Assembly: GCF_024763615.1 (NCBI RefSeq)
Contig: NW_026604946.1
Span: 1 to 64,000 of the forward strand
Direction: 5' to 3'
Source of the DNA: Phlebotomus papatasi
Lineage: Eukaryota > Arthropoda > Insecta > Diptera > Psychodidae
DNA: 64,000 nucleotides
Of the stretch, positions 31,067-43,135 are shown one piece after another (the stretch's first letter is position 1; every line of letters starts with the position of its first letter). The position numbers and the translations under genes were made by a program. The notes beneath the pieces are model-generated. The model saw only the letters and a list, made by a program, of their open reading frames with translations, did no database searches and was not told the origin of the DNA.

Positions 31067-32183
31067 GTAATCCAAGGGGATAGATATGAGCAAGATATGA
31101 GGATCACACAGATTATTTTCTCCTTCATGGAGCAATTAAGGAGCATAGCTGATCACAGAACAAAATTTCGAGTAAATCTATGTAGATAGTAAAATATCTT
31201 GCATTGTTGTTTCTTGGCTATAGCAAAATTTGTATTTTCCATTCGCAAAAGTCAATCGGTAACAGTGCCAAAGGTTCAAAAGTCCTTCACTACTATGCTA
31301 AGGCCCAAAAAATAAACCATACAAAATGTATATTTGGCCATCGTACATAAGTGTGCCATGAAGCAAAAAGCACCTTCTTGAATGAACCCTTCTAAGAATC
31401 ATTTTTGGCATGAACTGTTTTGCCTGATTTGAGAAATCACTGCGATCATAGCCCCATAAAAGAGGAACTTGAAAAGATTTGGGAAGATTTACACAAATTC
31501 TAATACTGAAGAAATTTTAAATGAATTATGTCACAGCATCTATAAAGTTGTGCGAAATCCAGAGGAGTGAAGCAGCTAGCAAGAAAATTGTAGATCAAAT
31601 CAAACATAAATGAAAATATAAACTGACGATAAATTATTTTAAAGCATAGGAGAAAGACCTATAGCTTTATAGAATATCTGGTTGATTGGGAGCAAGAAAG
31701 GAACCTCCACGCATTTTTAGGGTTATAATCGGAACTAAATCGGTGTTCTTGGGCAGTCCCCGGGGACTGACTGATCCTTCCATCACGAATCTTAAATTGA
31801 GTATCGAAAGAACATGCGAATACCGCTTGCCATTGACGTGGCCCATTTTTGGGCAAGACAAATTTAATTTTGGGTCTCGATACAATTAATAAAATCTGGA
31901 TGCTTCAGAAAGAGATCATGAGGAGCAAATGTTGCAATATACGAGAAATCCAGCGAGATTCTAATAGCGATATCCACTTTTCTGTGTGAAATGCCATAAA
32001 ATTAATTAAAAGCACCAATTTTTTTGTGTGTTCACACAATTAGTGGCAGGATTTGCATCCTCAAAAGCTTCCTGCATCCCCTCCCTCTTTTTTCTCAATA
32101 AAAAATGTTTGACATAATATTTTGCAATTATTTAACACGGGGCATTTTGAAAAATCAATCAATCCGAATAAATCTACAGCGCA

Positions 32184-32681
32184 ATGAGTACTCACAACTT
32201 GAGAGAATTAGCAGAACGTTTTGCAAAAGACAAATCAGAGTCTGATTTGGTACAGCTAATTTTGCATAAAAGGTCAATTGGCGAGATGATCCAGCTTCTT
32301 CATGCAACCAACAATGAGACTTTACGTAAGGGTGTGGTAGAAAAAATTTTCAGAAAGGTGAAAAGCGGAAAAGAAATGAGTATTTTGGAGAAAAAGTATT
32401 TAATGCTAAAATTTTTCAACATCAACGACGAGGATACACTTGACAATTTGTTTGAGATATTCTTTGGTGATCATACTTTGGATTCTGGTATAGAAGAAGC
32501 AGAATATGACATTGCAGATCAACCAAATAAAATTTGCAAAATCTGCTATAACAATGAATACAACATCGCCTTTATTCCATGCGGGCACGTTGCTGCATGT
32601 CAAGAATGTGCTTCAAAAACAAGGAACTGCCCCCTATGTCGAGAACCATACGTTGAGACTACAAGAATATACTTTTCGTAA
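32184..32681 (+). CDS. IAP-type RING finger protein, right-arm copy
   Basis: Complete 165-codon frame, inverted duplicate of 28747-29244. The only protein difference I find is Leu to Arg at residue 12 (AELFAK versus AERFAK), one base change in 498. All RING ligands are kept. Flanking non-coding arm sequence differs about two bases per 85 in the stretch I compared (upstream of the ATG), so the frame may be more conserved than its surroundings; the sample is small. The gene lies at the loop-proximal part of the arm, reading outward. A BIR domain is absent here too. Confidence 0.8.
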   Translation: MSTHNLRELAERFAKDKSESDLVQLILHKRSIGEMIQLLHATNNETLRKGVVEKIFRKVKSGKEMSILEKKYLMLKFFNINDEDTLDNLFEIFFGDHTLDSGIEEAEYDIADQPNKICKICYNNEYNIAFIPCGHVAACQECASKTRNCPLCREPYVETTRIYFS

Positions 32682-33954
32682 TAGAGAATTGAATGCAAAG
32701 CTAATATCTTAATGAGTTGTCAATGCATATGAAAATCAGCCATGATTAAGAGGAAATAAAATTGTTTAAAAAGAAGAAAATGCGTTTTATGCAAGAGTCA
32801 GGAAAGCAAAGTTAATTTTATGACAGAGTCGAGAAGAAAAAATTATACAACAGGTAAGAGGCAAAGTCATAAAAGGGGGGAAAATAAAAAAAAATTATGT
32901 GAATTTGCTTCAAATTTGATGCATTACAAATTATTGACTTACTTGCTATAAATGGAATTTCGTGAAAAAGGCGAAAATAGTTTATCGAGGGGTTAAATGC
33001 ATTATTGGCTGAGAGATAAGAATTTTTCAATCTTTGTACTCCTAAAGATTTACATACATCGGTGTACCTCTGAAAATATTTTTTTCACGGCATAGTGATT
33101 ACTAGTTTTTACACAATGTTCAGGTTGAATGTTTAGCAATAGTTTCATTTTGGCATGATCTTTCCCAACTTGTCTTCCAACAATTCTCTTAAAGTTAATC
33201 CGTTTTCGCAGAAAGTCGACCATGTCTTTTTGGCTCTATTCTACAACAGCAATTCCACCCCCAGTAGCTTACGGCACATAACTCAGCACTCAATGAAAAG
33301 GTATTTGGAGAAAAACCGATCGCGATAAATATTGTTTTCTTCCCGCTTTCGTAGATCCATAGCAGTATCATGGTTATATTTGTTGATCTGTTGCTTTTTC
33401 TTTATAACATATGGAGCTTGATGATCTTGTCTTTCTCGACTTATCACTTTTCACCAACATTTCTACTTGTCATTAAATCTCAACCAGGAAAAAGTTTTTT
33501 AAGTTGATAAAATTCTTATAAAGCGGTATTACTCTGAGATTTCGAAGATTTTTTGATCACATCAACGAAATTTCCCAAGATAAATCCAAAGTGTACAAAA
33601 TCTTTGTTTCATATCCGATAAAACTTGTTTGGACATGTCACTCTACTGCATATGCATTTTTTTTATATCTCAGAGGAAAGTCTAGGAAAACGGCATGTAA
33701 AGCATTTTTCTAAAGAGCAAGTGGAGCTATTTCAAAAATTGAACTTAAACCAGGTTTGCTCCAATATGTGTTTTTTATTGTTCTTCTAGGTAATCCTGGT
33801 ACCCGCTCTTTACACCAGGATGAATTTTTGTCCAAAAATTAAAATAAATAGAGTTCAAAGATGATTTGTAGCGCTAATAAGTGCCAAGATAAATTCCCAT
33901 AATTAATGAAAACTCAAAAAATTCCCCAGAAAAGCTATGCATGCCATTTTGTGA

Positions 33955-34140
33955 GAAGACGTCGACCTCGAGGTAGACCTAAGACAAGGTGGCTGAATCA
34001 AATTCAGAATCTTGCCTTGGAGTGCCTTGGGATTGAACCTGAACATTTTTCTGAAGTGGCGGAGGATCAACAAGTGTAGGCTGCTAAATTGGATGTCATG
34101 GGCCCGCGACCTCAATAGGGATTAGCAGTTGAAAATGATG
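33955..34140 (+). pseudogene. LINE ORF2 C-terminal fragment, right arm
   Basis: Uninterrupted partner of the left-arm fragment: RRPRGRPKTRWLNQIQNLA, then an AAKLDVMGPRPQ tail and a repeated GATGAT 3' end. Two in-frame stops occur in the last 30 codons. The GATGATGATGAATG end resembles a LINE 3' terminus with simple repeats. Confidence 0.6.
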
Positions 34141-34149
34141 ATGATGAAT

Positions 34150-35403
34150 GAAAGCTCAGGTTTGTGACTTTCTTTTTTTAGTGACTATCTCTTAAAAATT
34201 CTCTTTTGGTGTTCGTAGACTCAGGCCCTCATACAAAGTAGTCTTTTCTTAAAGAAGCCGCATTCAATTTTAATTTTCTAAGATTTCTCACAAAAAGGTT
34301 ATCAAAATGATAAAAAATAGTCCATGAAAAAGGCATGAAGTGATTCAGTATCACAAGAGGCCGAGTTACAGAAGGCCATGCATCCCTTAAGTAACTGGTA
34401 CATATTCACTATCTTATTTGAAGAAAAAGCATTTTCACAGTGGAGGGTACAAAAAATTCATTTTTTCATATGTTTTTCCAGGGTGGGGGGGGGTGACATT
34501 AGCTCTGAAAAATGCGACCGATTTTAGTGTAAATTTTTCCCTGTTTTTGTACACATTTCACGAGATTTCTTCAAAACTACGTAGGTTGTCTATTTGGGGT
34601 TTTTCGGTTGCCTATTCAATATGAAGTTGGCTTTTATTTTGCATTTATATTTTTGCTAATTCATTCTACACTGACAGAAAACAGCTAATAAACCCAAAAG
34701 TTTTCTCGGCGCGCTAGAAACATATGGGAAACATAGGAAATGTCATGCCCCTGCGTTTTTCTAGAGACAATGAACTTTTGGGGAACTTTTTTCCTAAAGG
34801 CAACTGACTTATCATTCTGATATTATTCGAGGTTTTGCATTCTATCTGAAACACGTTTAATTTGTTTGAGTCAACGTGTAAAATCTGCAAATATTAACAG
34901 AGTAAAAGAGAAATAGCTTCAATTTTTATTAAACTTCCACCATCTTAATTTTATGTGAAGAGTATGCTAAGATTTTATTCAAAAGAAAAGATCTTCATCT
35001 TCTATTTTATATGAGAAAGTCTCTCAGAAATTCATATCAATCTAGCACCGCGTTATCATTTAAAAGGCGTGAGATGATTCAACACCGCAGATAATTGAAT
35101 TTTAAGAGACTATGCATTACCCTGATAACATGTTTCACAAATAAAATCGATTCATATCTCAGAACAAAACATTTACGATTGCCTAAAGTATTTTTTTCAA
35201 ACGGTGGGGGGGGGGTACACAGAAATTTATAAATTGCAACTCAAATAAAGTTTTCGGTGTTCTTCAGTGCAAGGTGTAAAAGGTGTAAATAAAATTTTAA
35301 TAACAATAATACTAGGACAAATTTTTACTCGAGAATTAAAGAGGACATAGTTCCGTGGTGAGTGCAAGCCGAACTTCCATATTCAGTCTAAAGCAAAAAG
35401 GTA
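34150..35403. other. Right arm of palindrome 2, non-coding part
   Basis: Inverted match to 24060-25320. No gene. Two G runs (about 34484 and 35200) mark slippage-prone sites. Confidence 0.55.
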
Positions 35404-36888
35404 GATGTATAGAAAATTATTGTCGAATTAAATTTGACTATAAATCACCACTAAACCATCTTGAAGTTGAAAATTGTTCAAGAAGAGGGCTTCACAAAAT
35501 CATTAATCTTTTAATTAATTAATTGAACAAATCGGGTGAAAATTAAGCTTCAACCTTGAATAATTCAAGATGGCGATTTTTCCCGTGATAGGTGTCTAAG
35601 GGCGAAATGTTCAGCTGGACTACCTCCATAACATATCCAAAAATGAAGGAAATCGTCAGGGCCAATTTTTTTTTTAAATAAAAAAAAACCTCATTTTTTG
35701 CCTATTTTTGGGGGATAGGGAGCGCATGAAGGGGGAGGGGGTAAAACCAAAGAGATTACTTTCAAGATAATGTCATTTGAGGTGGGGTCACCAAAGACCG
35801 GAAGTTGATATCTCTTACAGTTGATTTTTTAAATGGGTCAAAAGACTGAAAATTGCGAAAAACATTTTTTTTAATAGGGCTATTACCGTTACTTTCCCGA
35901 TCCATCACCGATTGTGACCGATGCAGTCGGGTTCAGAATTAAAAGATCTTTCAAAAATGTCCAAATTTGTCCAAATCCGTTGAAAACTAGGCCATCTAGG
36001 GTAGTTGACCTTTGACCTTGAATAATTCAAGATGGCGATTTTTCCCGTGATAGGTGTCTAAGGACGAAATGTTCAGCTGGACTACCTCCATAACATATCC
36101 AAAAATGAAGAAAATCGTCAGGGCCAATTTTTTTTAAAATTAGAAAAACCTAATTTTTTGCCTATTTTTGGGGGATAGGGAGCTTATGAAGGGGGAGGGG
36201 GTAAAAACAAAAAAATTACGTTCGAGATAATGTCATTTGAGGAGGGGTCACCGAAGACCGGAAGTTGATATCTCTTACAGTTGATTTTTTAAATGGGTCA
36301 AAAGACTGAAAATTGCGAAAAACTGTTTTTTTTTAAATAGGACTATTACCGTTACTTTCCCGATCCATCACCGGTTGTGACCGATGCAGTCGAGTTCAGA
36401 ATTAAAAGATCTTTCAAAAATGTCCAAATTTGTCCAAATCCGTTGAAAATTAGGCCCTCTAGGGTAGTTGACCTTTGACCTTGAATAATTCAAGATGGCG
36501 ATTTTTCCGGTGATAGGTGTCTAAGGACGAAATGTTCAGCTGGACTACCTCCATAACATATCCAAAAATGAAGGAAATCGTCAGGGCCAATTATTTTTAA
36601 AATTAGAAAAACAAAATTTTTTGCCTATTTTTGGGGGATAGGGAGCGCATGACGGGGTGGGGGGTAATTTGGGTAAGTTAGTTTGATAGAATGTATTGAC
36701 ATTGTGGGGGGTCACCGAAGACCAGAAGGCAATATCTCTTACCGTTTAGCAGCTAGAATTTTGCAAATTTGAAAAAAAAGTCGATTGTGAAAACTGCTCT
36801 CTCTTGGAGTTCGAGCAGTTAAAAAGTCGATTGTGAAAACTGCTCTCTCTTGGAGTTCGAGCAGTTAAAAAAAGAGGATTTTACACTT
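35404..36888 (+). mobile_element. RepB element, three-unit copy
   Basis: About 1.49 kb inserted in the right arm of palindrome 2 only, with about 110 bases of the arm lost at the site. It starts GATGTATAGAAAATTATTG and has three tandem units marked by 'GATGGCGATTTTT' at 35571, 36033 and 36496 (spacing 462-463). It ends in a duplicated hairpin AACTGCTC...GAGCAGTT (36790-36868). No coding. The same ends and units occur inverted at 55004-59457. Confidence 0.85.
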
Positions 36889-37199
36889 TGCTACTTTCAA
36901 GAAGAGTCTAGCAGGGATAAACATAATTTGGGAACAAGTTATCAGTGAAAAACATGTAAAATGTCTCAGTATCGCAGATAACTAAATTTTAGGGGTACAT
37001 TCATCAGCTCCACAGTAATCAGTGACATACTCACCCCATTCTGTATAATTAAAAAAAAATTGTATGAAAAAAATCTTCAGATTTGTTATTTTGTTGGCGT
37101 TTCTCGAGTTTTTATCGTAAGGTTCATATGCAATTTCTTCAGATCTTCTTAAAACTCATTTTAAATAGTAACAAAAGCATCAATTATAGATTCAAAAGT

Positions 37200-38905
37200 T
37201 ATTTTGAATCAAATTCGTGAAATTATACAAGTTTTGTATTTGAACCAAAATGTCAACGATTTGGATGAACTGACAGAAAAGTGATATATGGGTGAAATGT
37301 AGACCAGAATGTTCTCTATAACTTTGCCGTAGAACTTGAACTCATCGACTACTCAGAAGCCAAGATAAGCGAGGTTTTTTGTTTCTTAACTCGTTTTTTC
37401 ATCCAGAGTGCCCCAAGTGTTCATTTGTTGAACTTCAACTATATCAAAGAATTGTTGTATTTTGCGGGACTTTCCATTTAAAACCCTATTTTAAGTGTCT
37501 TTGTGGAGTAGAGGCAGTCAAATTGGCATCTGAGTGATTTCAAAGCGTTATTATTGGAAAAATCAATTTTTTCACACTTAAACGGCAAAATCGGAGTGAT
37601 AGCGTAGTCTGAGCGGAAAATGATGTATGGACGAAATGTAGAGACAAATGTCCTCTACAATTATGTTGAAGTAATCATCAAAATCGGTTCAGCGACAGTC
37701 GAGATAATTGAGGTTATGTGATATTGAAATTGGTTTTTTGACTGTGGCGCCCCTGGTGTTGGTCCCACGAAGTTCAAACATTCTAGAAAGTTGTAGCATT
37801 TGGTGAGATCTTTCGTTTGAGCCCTCATTCATCAAAATCGGTCACATAGAACCGGAGATATGATTTTTTGAATTTCGTGAACTTTGACCCCTCATATCTC
37901 CGGTTCTATAGAAACCACAGCGCACTTTTGCCTGATTTTGGAAACGTCCTAGACTGGACCATAACACTCTAAAATTTCATTAACTTGCACAATGCCGTTT
38001 TTGAGAAAAATGAGTTTGAATTTCGATTAATTTTGACGCTATCGCAGCTCTACCTGTGGTTAATTTTTGAACTTCCATCTGACAGTGCTCATGGAGACGA
38101 AACCAAAAAGGTAAAATTTAGGTCGCTATGTTAATTAGAACCGGAGATAGAGGCCGGTCAATGTTCGAACTTTGACCCCTTATAGCTCGGGTCAGGGGTT
38201 ATGGATCGACTTAAGGTTTTTTTTGTTTGATAGGTATAATCAACGGCTACAACATACTAAATTTTCAGCCCGATGCACAATGGAATTTTTGAGTTATTTA
38301 ACTTTTAAGATTTAAAAATTTTCTTTTTAAAAAAAGCGCCCCTAGCGGTGGTTTTATGAACTTGCGATGTTACAAGGAGAAGTGGCATTTCACGAGAGCT
38401 TTCCAAAAAGCCCTCACTTTTTAAATTCTGACAATTAGAACCGGAGTTATGGCCATTTTAAGAAATTTTTTTTGGACCCTTATAGCTCGGGTCAGGGGGG
38501 TCGGGGGACCTTAAGTTTGGTATTGATGGAAAGCTCTAAGGCCCAGCTATAACACACTAAAATTTGAGTCCGCTGAATGCCATAGGGGCGGAGCTATTGA
38601 GAAAACAAAAAAAAGGGGGGTCTTCAAAATGACGGAAGGAGGGGTGGGGGGGTGGGGGGTCTATGCACCAAGTTGCAATTTTCACCCGATATATAACCTT
38701 TGCCGAAAACCGCAAGTCGATATCTTTTTTAGTTTAGGACCTATTAAGCTCCAAAGAGCGGCCGGCCGGGAACGTAAATTAGCCACATATATATTCGTGA
38801 TCAGGAAATGCTGAAACACATTTTGGCCAAATTTGAGGTCGATCGGAGGACATGAAATTTTGTTAGGATTATAGTAGGTGAGATTGTTAAGAATCTCACC
38901 TAATA
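37200..38905 (+). mobile_element. RepA copy 1, 5'-truncated
   Basis: About 1.7 kb inserted in the right arm of palindrome 2; the matching left-arm site near 23640 is empty. It ends with the RepA hairpin GGTGAGATTGTTAAGAATCTCACC followed by TAATA. Non-coding. Roughly the first 190 bases of the full element are missing. Confidence 0.85.
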
Positions 38906-39457
38906 TGTAATATTGGGGGGAAAAATTTTGTAGTGCAAAGTTATCAGAAACCTAACACCTTTTCACATTCTTTCCTCACTTGCGACCAAGAAAATTAAAT
39001 GATTCATATAAAAAGAATGAAATTTGCTTTCATTGACGATTTTTCACTCCTCTTTTAATCGCCTCACTCCACTCCTTAAAACTCATGAGCGCTGCAGGAG
39101 ATCATATTTCGGTCATTCCGGCGACAAGTGCATAGAAATGGATGAAAGTACATTCAACCATCAGTTTGTAATATTAGGAAATAATTTGGGTATACCGAGC
39201 TTATATCACATACTCGAGATCCAAGATCAGTGTATGGAAATGCCTTTTCACAAAAATGGACAAAGAAAAGCCATGAGATCAGTGGATCATATGGATCATC
39301 ATGATCTAAAGAGGCACTGCGAAATTTATCGGACATTGCAAATAGAGGGACAGAAATGAAAATTTTTGGTAGACATATAAGAAGGATTCTCCAGAGAAAA
39401 AAATTACATAAATTAAACAGATCTTAAGAATCTCTTGCCATAATTAGACAGCCCATG

Positions 39458-39863
39458 CCACTAGAGTTCTCTAAATTGAAACAGCCTCTAACTCTTTGGA
39501 GCAACTTCTAACTGTATCCAACCCCTTCTGCGCACACTGCTAAGATATAACCCAAGTGTCTTTATCGATGGTGGGCTGATTGCTCGCATTGTTGCCCATT
39601 TTGTCCTTTTTGGTTTAAACTGTTGCACTCATCATTCACTGAATAAAATCCACAAAAATTGATAGTTCTAAACTTTATAGCTGCACAGTTAAGACAAATT
39701 AAGACAAAACACACAGGCAGGATCGCCATGTACTGAACTGGTGGAAAGTGATACTCATCGCTGAGGTGGTTGCCAAAAGACTGAATATACTTCCAACAGT
39801 ATCTACAATTAATGCATCACATAGTACAATATGGAATGCTGATCGAGCATTCCACTACAGTCG
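39458..39863. other. Unique spacer
   Basis: Sequence between palindrome 2 and RepA copy 2, with no repeat match in the window and no gene recognised. Confidence 0.5.
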
Positions 39864-40654
39864 CTATGTTAGTTAGAACCGGAGATAGAGGCCGGTCAAT
39901 GTTCGAACTTTGACCCCTTATAGCTCGGGTCAGGGGTTTTAGATCGACTTAAGGTTTTTTTTGTTTGATAGGTATAATCAACGGCTACAACGTACTAAAA
40001 TTTCAACCCGATGCACAATGGAATTTTTGAGTTATTTAACTTATAAGATTTAAAAATTTTCTTTTTAATAATAGCGCCCCTAGCGGTGGTTTTATGAACT
40101 TGCGATGTTAGAAGGGGAAGTGGCATTTCACGAGAGCTTTCCAAAAAGCCCTCACTTTTTAAATTCTGACAATTAGAATCGGAGTTATGGCCATTTTAAG
40201 AATTTTTTTTTGGACCCTTATAGCTCGGGTCAGGAGGGTCGGGGGACCTTAAGTTTGGTATTGATGGAAAGCTCTAAGGCCCAGCTATAACAGACTAAAA
40301 TTTGAGCCCGCTCGATGCCATAGGGGCTGAGCTATTGAGAAAACAAAAAAGGGGGGTCTTCAAAATGGCGGAAGGAAGGGTGGGGGTGGGGGGTCAATGC
40401 ACCAAGTTTCAATTTTCACCCGATATATAACCTTTGCCGAAAACCGCAAGTCGATATCTTTTTTAGTTTAGGAGCTATTAAGCTCCAAAGAGCGGCCGGC
40501 CGGCCAGCCGGCCGGCCGGGAACGTAAAATAACCACATATATATTCGTGATCAGGAAGTGGCGAAACACATTTTGGCCAAGTTTGAGGTCGATCGGACGA
40601 CATGAAATTTTATTAGGATTATAGTAGGTGAGATTTTTAAGAATCTCACCTAAT
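39864..40654 (+). mobile_element. RepA copy 2, 3' part only
   Basis: Starts abruptly within RepA at CGCTATGTTAGTTAGAACC and runs to the terminal hairpin. It abuts copy 3 tail to tail at TAAT|ATTA (40654/40655). Two to three GGCCGGCC tracts near 40490 mark a GC-rich island also present in other copies. Confidence 0.85.
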
Positions 40655-42501
40655 ATTAGGTGAGATTCTTAACAATCTCACCTACTATAATCCTAACAAA
40701 ATTTCATGTCCTCCGATCGCGCTCAAACTTGGCCAAAATGTGTTTCAGCACTTCCTGATCACGAATATATGGGGGGCTAAGTTACGTTCCCGGCCGGCCG
40801 GCTGGCCGGCCGGCCGGCCGTCCGGCCGCTCTTTGGAGCTTAATAGCTCCTAAACTAAAAAAGATATCGACTTGTGGTTTTCGGCAAAGGTTAAATATCG
40901 TATGAAAATTGCAACATGGTGCATTGACCCCCCACCCCCCACCCCTCCTTCCGCCATTTTGAAGACCCCCCTTTTTTTTGTTTTCTCAATAGCTCCGCCC
41001 CTATGGCATTCAGCGGACTCAAATTTTAGTATGTTATAGCTGGGCCTTAGAGCTTTCCATCAATACCAAACTTAAGGTCCCCCGACCCCCCTGACCCGAG
41101 CTATAAGGGTCCAAAAAAAATTTCTTAAAATGGCCATAACTCCGGTTCTAATTGTCAGAATTTAAAAAATGAGGGCTTTTTGGAAAGCTCTCGTGAAATG
41201 CCACTTCCCCTTCTAACATCGCAAGTTCATAAAACTACAGCTAGGGGCGCTATTATTAAAAAGAAAATTTTTAAATCTTAAAAGTTAAATAACTCAAAAA
41301 TTCCTTATGCAATCGGGCTGAAATTTTAGTATGTTGTAGCCGTTGATTATACCTATCAAACAAAAAAAAACCTGAAGTCGATCCATAACCCCTGACCCGA
41401 GCTATAAGGGGTCAAAGTTCGAACATTGACCGGCCTCTATCTCCGGTTCTAATTAACATATCGACATAAATTTTACCTTTTTGGTTTCGTCTCCATGAGC
41501 ACTGTCAGATGGAAGTTCAAAAATTAACCACAGGTAGAGCTGCGATAGCGTCAAAATTAATCGAAATTCAAACTCATTTTTCTCAAAAACGGCATTGTGC
41601 AAGTTAATGAAATTTTAGAGTGTTATGGTCCAGTCTAGGACGTTTCCAAAATGGTGCGTATGCGCGCTGTGGTTTCAATAGAACCAGAGATATGAGGGGT
41701 CAAAGTTCACGAAATTCAAAAAATCATATCTCCGGTTCTATGTGACCGATTTTGATGAATGAGGGCTTAAACGAAAGATCTCACCAAATGCTACAACTTT
41801 CTAGCACATTTGAACTTCGTGAGACCAACACCAGGGGCACCATAGTCGAAAAACTAATTTCAATATCATATAACCTCAATTATCTTGACACGTGCTTAAC
41901 CGATTTTGATGATTACTTCGACATAATTGTAGAGCACATTTGTCTCTATATTTCGTCCATAAATCATATTTTGATCAGATAATGCGATCTTTCTGATTTT
42001 GCCGTTTAAGTGTGAAAAAAGTGATTTTTCCCATAATAACGCTTTGAAATCACTCAGATGCCAATTTGACTGCCTCTACTCCACCAAGACACTTAAAATA
42101 GGGTTTTAAACGGAAAGTCTCACAAAATACAACAATTCTTTGATAAAGTTGAAGTTCAACAAATGACTCCTTGGAGCGCTCTGGATGAAAAAACGAGTTC
42201 AGAAACAAAAAATCTCGATTATCTCGGCTTCTGAGTAATCGATGAGATCATGTTCCACAGTAAAATAATAGAGAACATTCTGGTCTACATTTCATCCATA
42301 TATCATTTTTCTGTTACTTCATCCAAATCTTTGATATTTTGGTTTTAATACAAAATTTGTATAATTTGACGAATTTGATTCAAGATTACTGCATGACGTC
42401 TCCCAACTTCAGCTCTAAATCGAATTTGCATGCACTCCGAGTTAGCTCACGTTAAGAATCTCACCTACATAAGCCGGTTAGGATTATCTGTCCCTTTTAT
42501 T
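40655..42501 (-). mobile_element. RepA copy 3, full length
   Basis: Reverse orientation, 1,847 bp, from the terminal hairpin to the 5' end block (GGATTATCTGTCCC on the plus strand). Its first 790 bases form a near-perfect palindrome with copy 2. No coding. Confidence 0.85.
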
Positions 42502-42961
42502 TATGTTGTTCTAATTGTGACCAAACCGACGTAATAGTTAACGAGGTGGGGATTCCGGGAATCGTCGGTGTCCAAACGGTTGAGTACAAACAAAATGTCA
42601 GGGCGAAATTTGATTAGTTAGAAAAAGGAGTGAACTTATTCTCAATTTTAAAGGTTTTCTTTTAGAAAACCATCTAAATTGCATTTTATCGAAAAGATAA
42701 ACAAACTATTGTGAGATTAAAATAACCGAGATCTTGGAAAGCGGGCAGAGAAGCACAACTGGTGGTGGTGGCCCGACAAGATTACTCTTGTTAAGGGTGT
42801 GTTGATGAACTCGTAGCTCAGGATCGACTGACTGCTTGTGAGAGCGCACCATCTAAGGCACATAAGCTTAAAGATGCACACCCTTCACCTCCCACTCAGA
42901 GGGCTAACCCTAAGGGACAAGGCACATTACGTACCCAATCAGTCTTTGGGAATTCAAAAGG
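42502..42961. other. Unique spacer between RepA copies
   Basis: No repeat match. Short frames only; a GGTGGTGGTGG stretch near 42762. Nothing recognised. Confidence 0.5.
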
Positions 42962-43135
42962 AGTCATTTGTTGAACTTCAACTTTATCAAAGAATTGTTG
43001 TATTTTGTGAGACTTTCCGTTTAAAACCCTATTTTAAGTGTCTTGGTGGAGTAGAGGCAGTCAAATTGGCATCTGAGTGATTTCAAAGCGTTATTATGGG
43101 AAAAATCACTTTTTTCACACTTAAACGGCAAAATC

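Larger units (their letters stand above)
23106..39457. repeat. Giant palindrome 2 with a RING gene in each arm
   Basis: The left arm runs from 23106 to about 30362 and the right arm from about 31067 to 39457, in inverted orientation, with a loop of about 0.7 kb. Ends begin GGGCTGTCTAATTATGG. Left-only insertions are 25473-25641 and 26880-28678; right-only insertions are 35404-36888 and 37200-38905. The arms align along their whole remaining length with scattered substitutions. No clear target duplication flanks it. It may be a foldback element or a genomic inverted duplication. Confidence 0.85.

Noticed and set aside
5557..39457. Palindromes as pure assembly or library artefacts
   Set aside because: Arms carry different, precisely bounded insertions with target duplications and scattered substitutions, which an artefact would not give; the junctions at 5557 and 23101 still deserve a read-level check.
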